A DNA stretch of 64,000 nt from Sporosarcina limicola (GTDB lineage Bacteria > Bacillota > Bacilli > Bacillales_A > Planococcaceae). Shown here in pieces: positions 34,616 to 42,398 of the stretch; the stretch's first letter is position 1; every line of letters starts with the position of its first letter. The notes under the pieces were generated by a model. The model searched no databases, was not told the DNA's origin, and saw nothing but the letters and a program-made list of their open reading frames with translations. The stretch is taken from contig NZ_JADBEL010000001.1 in the NCBI RefSeq assembly GCF_014873855.1, forward strand, positions 1 to 64,000. The letters run 5' to 3'. A program made the position numbers and the translations under genes.

Positions 34616-35645
34616 ATAATTCATCACCTTCACTCAGAAAATCACTTTTGGGTGCTTCTTCATGTAAAAGCCAGCACATGGAGCGATGTCCTTCTTGTAT
34701 ATAGGTATGCTCTGGACAAGTTGTTGTACATATTTTCATAGCATAATCACATCTTGGCGCAAATGGACAGCCTTCAGGAGGGTTAACCAAATTAGGTGGA
34801 GTTCCTTTAATTGGTTCTAGTCTACTTTGCTGATCCATGTCTGGTCTGGGAACTGATTTTAAAAGACCTAGCGTATAAGGGTGTTTAGAACGATAAAATA
34901 TATCTTCTACCGACCCCTCTTCCATAATCATGCCACCATACATGACAACTATTCTCGAACATATATCTGCCACTACTCCTAAATCATGCGTAATTAGCAT
35001 AATCGATGTATTAAATTCGCCTTTAAGATTTTTCATTAGTTTTAAAATTTGTGATTGTGTAGTTACATCTAATGCTGTCGTCGGTTCATCTGCAATTAAC
35101 AAATCAGGCTCACAAGAAAGTGCTATAGCAATCATCACACGTTGCCTCATCCCTCCACTGAATTCAAAAGGATAATCTTTCATTCTTTTTTCTGCATCCG
35201 GTATTTTCACCATATTTAAAAGGTTAATCGCCTTTTCTTTCGCTTGTTTCTTATTTAAGGGTTGATGCTCTATGATTGTCTCCATAATCTGTTCCCCCAC
35301 AGTAATTAAGGGATTCAATGAAGTCATGGGATCTTGAAAAATCATCGAAATTTCATTGCCTCGAATTTTCCTCATTTCTTTCTCAGACCGTTGAGCTAAG
35401 TCTTGACCTTTATAAATGATATTTCCACTTATTATTTTCCCCGGATGTTGGAGCAGTTTGAGAATCGACATAGCAGTGACGCTTTTTCCGCTACCTGATT
35501 CTCCTACCACACCCACAACCTCTCCTTTATTTATCGTAAGATCAACATCTCTCACCGCTTTAACTTCACCAAAATGTGTGAAGAAAGAAGTTTGTAAGTG
35601 ATTTACTTTAAGCAGTATTGAATCATCTTTCATTTCCTGGTTCAT
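34608..35645 (-). CDS. oppD: Oligopeptide ABC transporter ATPase OppD
   Basis: About 345 residues. VVGESGSGKSVTAMSILKLL (Walker A), MIFQDPMTSLNPLITVGEQI, FSGGMRQRVMIAIALSCEPD (signature) and LLIADEPTTALDVTTQ (Walker B) identify OppD/DppD; PPEGCPFAPRCDYAMKIC is the C-terminal cysteine motif. AGGAGG lies seven bases before the ATG at 35645. Pairs with OppF as the motor of the peptide importer. Confidence 0.93.
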   Translation of the reverse strand: MNQEMKDDSILLKVNHLQTSFFTHFGEVKAVRDVDLTINKGEVVGVVGESGSGKSVTAMSILKLLQHPGKIISGNIIYKGQDLAQRSEKEMRKIRGNEISMIFQDPMTSLNPLITVGEQIMETIIEHQPLNKKQAKEKAINLLNMVKIPDAEKRMKDYPFEFSGGMRQRVMIAIALSCEPDLLIADEPTTALDVTTQSQILKLMKNLKGEFNTSIMLITHDLGVVADICSRIVVMYGGMIMEEGSVEDIFYRSKHPYTLGLLKSVPRPDMDQQSRLEPIKGTPPNLVNPPEGCPFAPRCDYAMKICTTTCPEHTYIQEGHRSMCWLLHEEAPKSDFLSEGDELYE

Positions 35646-35656
35646 AGTCACACCTC

Positions 35657-36856
35657 CTATTTACGAAGCTTTGGATCCAAAGCGTCTCTTAAGCCATCAC
35701 CGATCAAATTAAAAGCAATCATGGTAATACAAATCGCGATTGCCGGGAAAAACAGTTGGTATGAGAATGAGCGGATAGACTCTAACGCTTCATTACAAAG
35801 AGTTCCCCACGATGCCATAGGTGCGGTAACACCAAGCCCTATAAAGCTCATAAAAGCTTCCATAAAGATTGCACTTGGAATAAGCATAGTCAATGTTACG
35901 ATAATCGCTCCCATGGCATTTGGTAAAAGATGTGTTGTTATTATTTTTAAAGGTTTAGTTCCGATTGTTTTAGCTGCATATACAAATTCTTCTTCTTTTA
36001 AAGATAGCATTTGTCCCCGAACGACACGGGCCATATCAACCCAATATACGGAACCTAGAGCAATGATAATGCTGAGAAGTCCGGAATTAAGTACAACCAT
36101 TATCAATATCACATATAATGTCAACGGGATAATGCTGATGATATCAACAATTCTCATCATTATATTATCTACTTTTCCTCCAAAAAATCCGGCAATTCCA
36201 CCGTACATCATTCCAATTAAGAAATTAACTAATGCTGCTACTACAGCTACAAGTAGGGAGACCCTAGCTCCATACATAATTCTGGTTAGAAGGTCTCTAC
36301 CTAAATGGTCAGTTCCAAGGAGATTAGTTTTATTTGAGACATTTTTATGTTCCCCAAACACTTTCCCATTCTCATCTGTAAGAACTAACGTATTTTTTGT
36401 ACTGTAATCAATTATTGCAGTCCCATTTCCTACTGTATAAATTAATTGTTTTTTAATCATATCTTCTTTATCTTTTTCTAGAACTCTGATAATTTCTCCA
36501 TTTGACTTAGTAAGATACAATTTCATATTTTTATGAAGATATAAATACTCTTCTCCAACTTTGTATATATCGTATCTTGGAGGAATATTAGAGGTTGATA
36601 GGTTTTGATTATCATACGTATGATTTGTTAATAGTGGACCCACAAGCGCAAATAAAATTAGCGCTAGTATGATTATTAGACCAAATAGGGCTCCCTTGTT
36701 ACCTCTCAACCTTCTCCAAACATCTTGCCAGTAAGTTAAACTGACATGAGACAAGCTCTTTTCATCCTTCTCACTTTCAGGAAGCTTCCCCCACAGAGTT
36801 GGATCTATACTGGGCTGTTGTTTAGCAACGACATTCTCTATCGTTTTTTCTGTCAT
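35657..36856 (-). CDS. oppC: Oligopeptide ABC transporter permease OppC with enlarged extracytoplasmic loop
   Basis: A 399-residue permease, about 100 longer than usual. The N-terminal helix (ALFGLIIILALILFALVGPL, about residues 55-75) is followed by roughly 110 residues outside the membrane, including YDIYKVGEEYLYLHKNMKLY and YSTKNTLVLTDENGKVFGEH, before the conserved NLLGTDHLGRDLLTRIMYGA. The core binding-protein-dependent permease domain with the EAA loop MEAFMSFIGLGVTAPMASWG is intact. The extra segment lies on the side where OppA docks and may be a small beta domain. Confidence 0.9.
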   Translation of the reverse strand: MTEKTIENVVAKQQPSIDPTLWGKLPESEKDEKSLSHVSLTYWQDVWRRLRGNKGALFGLIIILALILFALVGPLLTNHTYDNQNLSTSNIPPRYDIYKVGEEYLYLHKNMKLYLTKSNGEIIRVLEKDKEDMIKKQLIYTVGNGTAIIDYSTKNTLVLTDENGKVFGEHKNVSNKTNLLGTDHLGRDLLTRIMYGARVSLLVAVVAALVNFLIGMMYGGIAGFFGGKVDNIMMRIVDIISIIPLTLYVILIMVVLNSGLLSIIIALGSVYWVDMARVVRGQMLSLKEEEFVYAAKTIGTKPLKIITTHLLPNAMGAIIVTLTMLIPSAIFMEAFMSFIGLGVTAPMASWGTLCNEALESIRSFSYQLFFPAIAICITMIAFNLIGDGLRDALDPKLRK

Positions 36857-36870
36857 CCTACTGCATCCCC

Positions 36871-37791
36871 TTACTTATTTAATTTAATTCGGGGATCGAT
36901 TAATCCATAGATTAAATCCACGATAAACACGATGACTACTAATATAACAGCGTAAAATATAGTGATTCCCATGATCGTTGTGTAATCTCGATTGGTGATA
37001 CTTTGAACAAAATGGCGCCCTATCCCTGGAAGAGCGAATATCTTTTCAATTACAAAGGAGCCTGTTAGCATGGCTGCTATGAGTGGACCTACTATTGTTA
37101 CTACTGGAATTAAACCGTTCCTTAGACCGTGCTTAATAATGATTTTCGATGGTCGAAGTCCCTTTCCCCTAGCTGTTCGCATATAGTCCTGCTGAAAAAC
37201 TTCAATCATGCTTGATCTTGTTAATCTAGACACAAACGACAGAGAAAATCCAGAAAGCGCCAAAACAGGTAAGATATATCCTTGCCATTGTTCAACCCCA
37301 TATGCAGGCGTCCAGCCTAGCTTTAATGAGAATACATACAACAGTAAAGTTCCGATTACAAAAGAAGGAATTGTAACTCCTAAAGTTGCAAGTAACATGA
37401 CTAGAGTGTCTGGCCATTTGTTTTGATTGAGAGCCGCAAAAATGCCAATTGGTATACCCACTATTAGAATAAGAGCTACGGACAACAATCCTACTTTTGC
37501 CGAAACAGGTAACCCCGCTTTTATTAATTCATTGACGGTCATCCCTTCGTATTTAAAAGACGGGCCAAGATCAAATTGGGCTACACTTTTTAAATAATCA
37601 AAGTATTGTTTCCATAGTGGATCATCTAGATGATACTTTTCACTCAATGCCTTTGCTACAGCTTCGGGAACATTTTTATCGCCTGTAAAAGGGCCCCCCG
37701 GAATAGAATGCATGAGGAAGAAAGTCAATGTAATAATCATGAATAAAGTAATAATAATAGCTACTAATCTTTTAACAACATACAGTGTCAT
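36871..37791 (-). CDS. oppB: Oligopeptide ABC transporter permease OppB
   Basis: A 306-residue permease with six helices: MTLYVVKRLVAIIITLFMII, TFFLMHSIPGGPFTGDK, and the EAA-type loop DYMRTARGKGLRPSKIIIKH with LPGIGRHFVQSITNRDY at the C-terminus. It is the first gene of oppB-C-D-F-A-cyclophilin and is preceded by a long A/T-rich leader. Confidence 0.93.
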   Translation of the reverse strand: MTLYVVKRLVAIIITLFMIITLTFFLMHSIPGGPFTGDKNVPEAVAKALSEKYHLDDPLWKQYFDYLKSVAQFDLGPSFKYEGMTVNELIKAGLPVSAKVGLLSVALILIVGIPIGIFAALNQNKWPDTLVMLLATLGVTIPSFVIGTLLLYVFSLKLGWTPAYGVEQWQGYILPVLALSGFSLSFVSRLTRSSMIEVFQQDYMRTARGKGLRPSKIIIKHGLRNGLIPVVTIVGPLIAAMLTGSFVIEKIFALPGIGRHFVQSITNRDYTTIMGITIFYAVILVVIVFIVDLIYGLIDPRIKLNK

Positions 37792-38067
37792 ACAAAAACC
37801 CCTTCACCTATATTCTCCTAATGTTTTACTTAATTGATATAATATTTTACTTTTTAAAAAAATGCGTAATTCCCTAAAAAGTTATTATTATACAATAAAC
37901 TTACAAAATAACCCTATTACACTAATAATAATTCACTTTCTTGAATTAATGTTACGTTAATCAAATTTAATTGTCAATACTATTTCACTATTACAAATAG
38001 ATAATAATGTAGCCACTTTCATGACCCGTACCAGTCAATTATTCACATAAAAATGATTTGCTTTATG
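37792..38067. other. A/T-rich upstream region of the opp operon
   Basis: The gap between oppB and the terminator at 38068 is very A/T rich and must contain the opp promoter on the bottom strand. I could not single out a convincing promoter pair or regulatory RNA. TTAATGTTACGTTAA around 37946-37960 is a partial palindrome that might be an operator. Confidence 0.35.
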
Positions 38068-38112
38068 AAAAAAAAAAAAAAAGAAACCTGTCTTTTGTAA
38101 ACGACATGCTTC
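38068..38112 (-). terminator. Terminator of the Excalibur-domain gene
   Basis: GAAACCTGTC (38083-38092) and GACATGCTTC (38103-38112) form an imperfect 10 bp stem; on the bottom strand a run of more than ten T residues follows. Confidence 0.8.
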
Positions 38113-38177
38113 CCTTTTTGCATTTCAGTATAAGTGTTTATCAAACGCATTTACATTGGCAAGTAAAAAAGGATTCC

Positions 38178-38450
38178 CTACCTCTCACATGCAATCAAAT
38201 CTTTATCGCGATCTCTTGCTGTATTTGCATTATAGATTGCCTCAGATACAAACGGTTTATATTTCGTTTTGCCACCCTTGTTTTTGGCAGTGGAAGATTT
38301 CGCCACGCCGCCCGAGTATTCTTTGTTCATCTCTTTACAATTAGCAAATTTCACAACTTTCGGTGCCGGCGCTGCCTCAACTTTCATTCCGCTGAATGAC
38401 AAACTGATTACGATGGCGAGTGTCAGCAATAATGTACATACTTTTTTCAT
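38178..38450 (-). CDS. Secreted Excalibur calcium-binding domain protein
   Basis: A 90-residue exported protein with a Sec signal peptide (MKKVCTLLLTLAIVISLSFS, cleavage near VEAA). The mature part is a single Excalibur domain: FANCKEMNKEYSGGV, the two cysteines flanking the domain (C38 and C88), and the calcium-loop signature DRDKDLIACE. TTGGAGGTG precedes the ATG. Excalibur domains are found on surface nucleases and other wall-associated proteins of Bacilli; a stand-alone copy has no known function. Confidence 0.88.
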   Translation of the reverse strand: MKKVCTLLLTLAIVISLSFSGMKVEAAPAPKVVKFANCKEMNKEYSGGVAKSSTAKNKGGKTKYKPFVSEAIYNANTARDRDKDLIACER

Positions 38451-38464
38451 TTAATCACCTCCAA

Positions 38465-38605
38465 TCAGGCATAGCGAATGAGTGATTCAACTATTTCAAT
38501 TGCGTCTACATTTCCGACAATGTCTACATCATTTTCAACAAGTAGTCCATACAAGTCATATATCCAATTCCTAACTATAGAATCATCATCGGAACCTTTT
38601 TCCAT
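38465..38605 (-). CDS. Small acidic ORF (46 aa) overlapping the 3' end of mntA
   Basis: ATG at 38605 lies within the last codons of mntA, out of frame, and the frame runs 46 codons to TGA at 38465, filling the whole gap before the Excalibur gene's ribosome binding site. The product has 12 acidic residues and no Cys or membrane segment, with WIYDLYGLLVENDVDIVG and EIVESLIRYA. A GAGGGA lies 17 bases upstream, far for initiation, but overlap with mntA could couple translation. Unknown family; it could instead be chance. Confidence 0.4.
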   Translation of the reverse strand: MEKGSDDDSIVRNWIYDLYGLLVENDVDIVGNVDAIEIVESLIRYA

Positions 38606-38885
38606 GAACGTCAATATGTTCCCTCAGCCCTGAATGATTCAATTTTTCATAATGTAGAACATCGAAAAAATAAGGGATTGTCGTTTCTTCATTCAACTCA
38701 AACAACACTTTCATTAAGACCTCACTCGTTATTTTCGGACCCTTCAATGCAATATCCACGTCTGAACCCTTTTTAAAATTTTCCATGGCCCTACTTCCAA
38801 ATACAATAATTTCTCCAATTTCAGGATATTTTGCGAACACTCTACGCATTTCGGTGAGATCACGTTCTATTAAGCCGAACATCAT
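38586..38885 (-). CDS. mntA: MNT-domain nucleotidyltransferase antitoxin MntA
   Basis: A 99-residue minimal nucleotidyltransferase. The active-site motif is VFGSRAMENFKKGSDVDIAL: GSRA at residues 30-33 and the metal-binding pair D42 and D44. In type VII toxin-antitoxin systems MntA transfers AMP to a tyrosine of the HEPN toxin HepT and neutralises it. It overlaps hepT by four bases (ATGA), toxin first, the standard order. Confidence 0.88.
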   Translation of the reverse strand: MMFGLIERDLTEMRRVFAKYPEIGEIIVFGSRAMENFKKGSDVDIALKGPKITSEVLMKVLFELNEETTIPYFFDVLHYEKLNHSGLREHIDVHGKRFR

Positions 38886-39283
38886 TCCATTTCCCCCTGT
38901 AACTTGACACTTAGTTGTTTCATCATAGGGATAAATGTCGTAATGATTTTAGAAATCGCTTTTTTCGCTTCCTCTTCATCGTATAAATGAACTGTAGTGT
39001 TTCGCATCACAAGCCCGTCTAACCAATCATGTCCATTGCCAATTAGTTCAATCTGCACAGCTGTCTTGATGGATTCACGAGGGCTTTTTACAATTAATCC
39101 TTCAGACTCCAGATAGTCCTTCATTAGTTTCCAAGAAAGTTCAAAAGTCATTTCGAAAAACTGAATAATTCCAGCCTGCTCCAATTCATTTCCCGGTTCT
39201 TCTTTCGTATATTTCTCAAGGAGCGCAAACGACCTTGAAAAGTTCTCAAACCGCTGTTTCCACCGTATATCTTTGTCATTCAT
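38882..39283 (-). CDS. hepT: HEPN-domain toxin HepT (HI0074-like)
   Basis: A 133-residue HEPN protein of the nucleotidyltransferase-substrate-binding group. IIQFFEMTFELSWKLMKDYL is the family helix, and RNTTVHLY at residues 94-101 supplies the RX4HXY motif exactly: catalytic Arg94 and His99 of the RNase and Tyr101, the residue AMPylated by MntA in characterised type VII systems. All key residues are intact, so an active toxin is likely. ATG overlaps the stop of the upstream Dph6-like gene by four bases. Confidence 0.88.
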   Translation of the reverse strand: MNDKDIRWKQRFENFSRSFALLEKYTKEEPGNELEQAGIIQFFEMTFELSWKLMKDYLESEGLIVKSPRESIKTAVQIELIGNGHDWLDGLVMRNTTVHLYDEEEAKKAISKIITTFIPMMKQLSVKLQGEME

Positions 39284-40005
39284 TCCGATTCCTCCAATCT
39301 CACTCCCAAGAATACATAACCATTCCGTTCACTTAGCTCCGAAAAAACGACCGGCACCCTTTCGCTAAAAATCGGCCCATCTACAACAACGGTATGGAAT
39401 TCACCGGATTCTCCGCATGAATCAATACCGAGCGCTTCGAGTTCGTCCATTAGTTCTGTTGTGAATTTCCGACCGATGAAATGCGCAGGCATCGTTTTTG
39501 TGTTAACGACGATGATATAGGCCTCAAATCCGACTTCGATGAATTCTTCTAGTATTTTTCGACGCGGTTCCATCCATAATGGGTGGACTGCTTCCATCTC
39601 AACTTTCGCACATGTGGTCTGGACCCAGTTCAAATGATCTTCAATATCGATATCACCGAAAACACCATGATAAATACCTACTACTTTACATTCTTTCATT
39701 GCATCCAGAAACTGTGCTTCATAGCTTTCCCAATCCGCTCCCCTAATCATAAGGGGAACGCCCAGGCTCTCTCCTTGCGCTTTCACTATTTCAATTGGCA
39801 ATGCATGCGATTTAGATTGTTTTTCATCTGGCTCAAACATTGTCAATAACTGTTTAGGGATTGCCCCTGCTTTGATTGCCCGATAATAGGCCATTGCGGA
39901 GTCCTTGCCGCCACTCCAAGATGCAACAAATGATTGGTTTTCCAATTCATATTCAACCTCTATTCCTATTTCGTCACTGATTCCTTCATATATACTAGAA
40001 ATCAT
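39280..40005 (-). CDS. Dph6-like adenine nucleotide alpha hydrolase / ATP pyrophosphatase
   Basis: Up to 241 residues. The PP-loop SWSGGKDSAMAYYRAI marks the ATP_bind_4 family (diphthine-ammonia ligase Dph6 relatives); GIYHGVFGDIDIEDHLNWVQ, HPLWMEPRRKILEEFIE and DSCGESGEFHTVVVDGP, the C-terminal glutamate motif, are all present. Bacteria lack diphthamide, so its substrate is unknown; it presumably adenylates a carboxylate before amidation. The start may instead be TTG at 39945 (AGAGG upstream), giving 221 residues. It is the first gene of an ATGA-linked trio with hepT and mntA. Confidence 0.85.
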   Translation of the reverse strand: MISSIYEGISDEIGIEVEYELENQSFVASWSGGKDSAMAYYRAIKAGAIPKQLLTMFEPDEKQSKSHALPIEIVKAQGESLGVPLMIRGADWESYEAQFLDAMKECKVVGIYHGVFGDIDIEDHLNWVQTTCAKVEMEAVHPLWMEPRRKILEEFIEVGFEAYIIVVNTKTMPAHFIGRKFTTELMDELEALGIDSCGESGEFHTVVVDGPIFSERVPVVFSELSERNGYVFLGVRLEESE

Positions 40006-40064
40006 ACCATATTTCCACTAATATCGGGCTTAGGTAACTGAATACTTATTATTTTAATCAACCC

Positions 40065-40090
40065 AAAACTTTCCACGTAGCCAGCCCGTC
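40065..40090 (+). promoter_or_regulatory. ECF sigma-type promoter upstream of the sigma factor gene
   Basis: AAAAC at 40065-40069 and CGTC at 40087-40090 are separated by 17 bases, close to the TGAAAC-N16-CGTC pattern of extracytoplasmic-function sigma factors. Its position ahead of a sigma factor gene suggests autoregulation. Confidence 0.5.
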
Positions 40091-40147
40091 AAATAATATA
40101 GAACGTGATCGCGACGCGTTGAGAAATGAAGAAGGTGACCTTTTGTC

Positions 40148-40645
40148 ATGACAAAAAACGAGAAATTCATACTTGTAGAAAACTTCATAGTAGAAAATCG
40201 GGAAGCCCACTACCGTTTGGCGTACGGTTATGTGAAAAACAAGGAAAATGCACTCGATATCGTTCAGGATGCGATTTTAAAGGCGCTCAACTCGATTGAT
40301 CGTCTGGAAGAGCTCGCCTATTTAAAAACGTGGTTTTATCGAATTATCGTCAATACCGCGATTGATTTCATCCGAAAGCATCAGCGTGTGACGTTGATGG
40401 ATGACGACATTCTCGTTCTTCATCTACCTAAGATTGAAGATGAGTTGACCGACATGGATCTTCAAGATGCGATAGACCAGTTGCCACCACAGTATAAAAG
40501 CGTTATCATTCTCCGCTTTTTCGAGGATTTGAAAATCGAGGAGATTGCTGAAATCATGGGAGTGAATGTCAACACGGTCAAGACGAGGTTATACACGGCT
40601 TTAAGGAAACTACGGGTTGAAATGGGAGAGGAGTTTACATTATGA
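40148..40645 (+). CDS. ECF RNA polymerase sigma factor (SigV-like)
   Basis: A 165-residue sigma-70 family protein with region 2 (YRLAYGYVKNKENALDIVQD and the -10-recognition TWFYRIIVNTAIDFIRK) and region 4 (LPPQYKSVIILRFFEDLKIE followed by the helix-turn-helix IAEIMGVNVNTVKTRLYTAL). It directs transcription of an envelope-stress regulon. It overlaps the next gene by four bases. The RsiV-type partner indicates a SigV-like role, which in B. subtilis responds to lysozyme. Confidence 0.92.
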   Translation: MTKNEKFILVENFIVENREAHYRLAYGYVKNKENALDIVQDAILKALNSIDRLEELAYLKTWFYRIIVNTAIDFIRKHQRVTLMDDDILVLHLPKIEDELTDMDLQDAIDQLPPQYKSVIILRFFEDLKIEEIAEIMGVNVNTVKTRLYTALRKLRVEMGEEFTL

Positions 40646-41514
40646 AAAAGTTAAACAATTTGAAAAATAAATATAATGAAATTGAAATTCCTTCTGAGTT
40701 GGAGGATGTTGTGAAGTCATCGATTCGTCAGGCAAAAACGACAGGTAAGAAACGCGGTTATGTAAAACAATGGACAATCGGTGCTGCAGCAGCAGCCGCT
40801 TTGTTTATAGGCAGTATCAATATGAGTCCATCTTTTGCGCAAGCAATGGTGAATGTACCTGTATTGGGTACCATCGTTGAGGTGTTCACTATACAGCAAA
40901 TGACGATTAATGAAGTGGATCACCAAGCCGATTTGAAAACGCCGGCAATTGAAGGATTGACGGATAAAGGACTACAAGCTGCATTAAACGAGAAGTACAT
41001 TGCAGAGAATAAAATGTTATTCAAACAGTTTGAACAGGATGTTGCGGAATTGGAAAAAGCGGGCGGCGGTCATCTTGGCGTGCACACAGGATATGAAGTT
41101 GTAACGGATACCGACCAACTGCTATCCATTGCACGATATGAAGTAAATACAGTTGGGTCGTCTTCAACTACGATGAAATATGACACAGTCGACAAACAAA
41201 ATAATGTTTTGATTACGTTGCCAAGTCTATTTAAAGGTAATCTCTATATCGATGTCATCAGTAAATACATTGTGAATGAGATGAAAGCGAACATGGCGGC
41301 AGATGAAAATATAACGTACTTCCTCTCCACTGATGAATTTGGTGGGTTTGAAAAAATCTCAGCGGATCAGTCTTTCTATATCACAGCGGACAATAAACTT
41401 GTCATCTCTTTCGACAAATATGAAGTAGCACCAGGTTCGATGGGTGTTCTGAAATTTGAGATTCCAACTGACCTTGTGAAAGAATTGTTGGTTAGTAACA
41501 CCTATATTCATTAA
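40642..41514 (+). CDS. RsiV-like anti-sigma factor (DUF3298/DUF4163)
   Basis: A 290-residue single-pass protein: about 45 cytoplasmic N-terminal residues that would bind the sigma factor, a membrane segment at 46-61 (TIGAAAAAALFIGSI), and an extracytoplasmic domain with HTGYEVVTDTDQLLSIARYE and LPSLFKGNLYIDVIS that matches the DUF3298 lysozyme-binding region of RsiV. PVLGTIVEVFTIQ just after the membrane segment is typical. Start overlaps the sigma gene stop. Confidence 0.88.
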   Translation: MKKLNNLKNKYNEIEIPSELEDVVKSSIRQAKTTGKKRGYVKQWTIGAAAAAALFIGSINMSPSFAQAMVNVPVLGTIVEVFTIQQMTINEVDHQADLKTPAIEGLTDKGLQAALNEKYIAENKMLFKQFEQDVAELEKAGGGHLGVHTGYEVVTDTDQLLSIARYEVNTVGSSSTTMKYDTVDKQNNVLITLPSLFKGNLYIDVISKYIVNEMKANMAADENITYFLSTDEFGGFEKISADQSFYITADNKLVISFDKYEVAPGSMGVLKFEIPTDLVKELLVSNTYIH

Positions 41515-41522
41515 TCGTATGT

Positions 41523-41557
41523 CCCGCACATGGAGAAATCCGTGTGTGGGATTTTTT
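41523..41557 (+). terminator. Terminator of the sigma/anti-sigma operon
   Basis: CCCGCACA (41523-41530) pairs with TGTGTGGG (41543-41550), one G-T pair, followed by ATTTTTTG. Confidence 0.85.
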
Positions 41558-41583
41558 GTTGGATGAGGGGTTACTTCTACGGC

Positions 41584-41741
41584 AAGCAACCGATTTCACT
41601 GGCGAAGCGACTGATCTTTCAATCAAGCGACCGATTTCACCGGCGAAGCGACCATTCTTACCTACAAACGACCGTTTTCACTGGCGAAGCGACTATTCTT
41701 ACCTTCAAGCGACCGTTTTCACTGGCCAAACTACTGATTAG
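41584..41741 (-). repeat. Tandem array, family B (core ATCGGTCGCTT), inverted relative to 25721
   Basis: On the top strand units begin with AAGCGACCGAT-like sequence at 41584, 41605, 41625, 41646, 41666, 41687, 41707 and 41728, spacing 21, 20, 21, 20, 21, 20, 21. The core is the exact complement of that at 25721, with variants AAGCGACTGAT and AAACGACCGTT. Long units carry TTCACTGGCG, short units CTTACCTAC-like spacers, different from those at 25721. It lies between a terminator pair and is not coding. Confidence 0.9.
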
Positions 41742-41759
41742 CCATTTATCCAATTTAAA

Positions 41760-41803
41760 AAACTCCTCCATATCCCAAATTTCTCAGGGGTAGGAGGAGT
41801 TTA
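41760..41803 (-). terminator. Terminator of the PCYCGC lipoprotein gene
   Basis: AAACTCCTCC (41760-41769) pairs with GGAGGAGTTT (41793-41802), a perfect 10 bp stem; the gene's stop codon at 41811 lies immediately upstream on the bottom strand. Confidence 0.82.
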
Positions 41804-41810
41804 CTAGTAT

Positions 41811-42314
41811 TCATGCTGGCATCGGTGTGTCTGTTGGTTCTGCATAGCCTTCTTTATATGTTTCATCAATAAACTCACGAATTTCTTTCAATGATTTTCC
41901 TTCCTTTGTCATCTGAACGGATTGGACTGCAATATCGAGACATACTTGACAACGTGTACCGTGGTCATCCCACACGATAGAACCATCTTCACGAATTTCA
42001 TCGATAAAACAGTTCATGTTGCTGCCATGTCCTGCGCTTTCACCACATCCACAATAACAGGGCATCCATTTAATAATGTCTGCTGCCGTTCCTGCAACTT
42101 GGTAGACGAGTCGCATATTTTCTGGTTTATCATCGAGAAATACTGGTAACTTATCAACGGAAGCCGTCACTTCCTGCAAATCACCGTTTGGCAATTGTTT
42201 ATGATCACCATGTGCCATTTCGTGATTTTCTTCATTATCAATCTGCGCTTTTTCGCTACATGCTCCGAGGACAAGAACCATCGCCAGTAAAGTTAGCATT
42301 AGACTCTTTTTCAA
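41811..42314 (-). CDS. PCYCGC-motif lipoprotein
   Basis: A 167-residue lipoprotein (MKKSLMLTLLAMVLVLGACS, lipobox LGAC). The PCYCGC domain is present as IKWMPCYCGCGESAGHGSNM, with further cysteines in NCFIDEI and RCQVCLDIA, and an HEMAHGDHK segment before it that could bind metal. The family is common in Bacillales and its role is unknown; the cysteine and histidine pattern suggests extracytoplasmic metal binding. TGGAGTGG lies upstream of the ATG. Confidence 0.88.
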   Translation of the reverse strand: MKKSLMLTLLAMVLVLGACSEKAQIDNEENHEMAHGDHKQLPNGDLQEVTASVDKLPVFLDDKPENMRLVYQVAGTAADIIKWMPCYCGCGESAGHGSNMNCFIDEIREDGSIVWDDHGTRCQVCLDIAVQSVQMTKEGKSLKEIREFIDETYKEGYAEPTDTPMPA

Positions 42315-42398
42315 TTGGTGTCCACTCCTTCATATTCTGAATTGTCCTTTTAGCATATCGGAGTTTCGTACTGTCGTGGGTTACAATTTTGTGGACAA

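Noticed and set aside
38058..38454. Top-strand frames opposite the Excalibur gene
   Set aside because: The bottom-strand frame has a signal peptide, domain motif, ribosome binding site and terminator; the top-strand frames have none.
41530..41793. Top-strand frames downstream of the anti-sigma gene
   Set aside because: They begin in a terminator and run through the family B array; no start signal.
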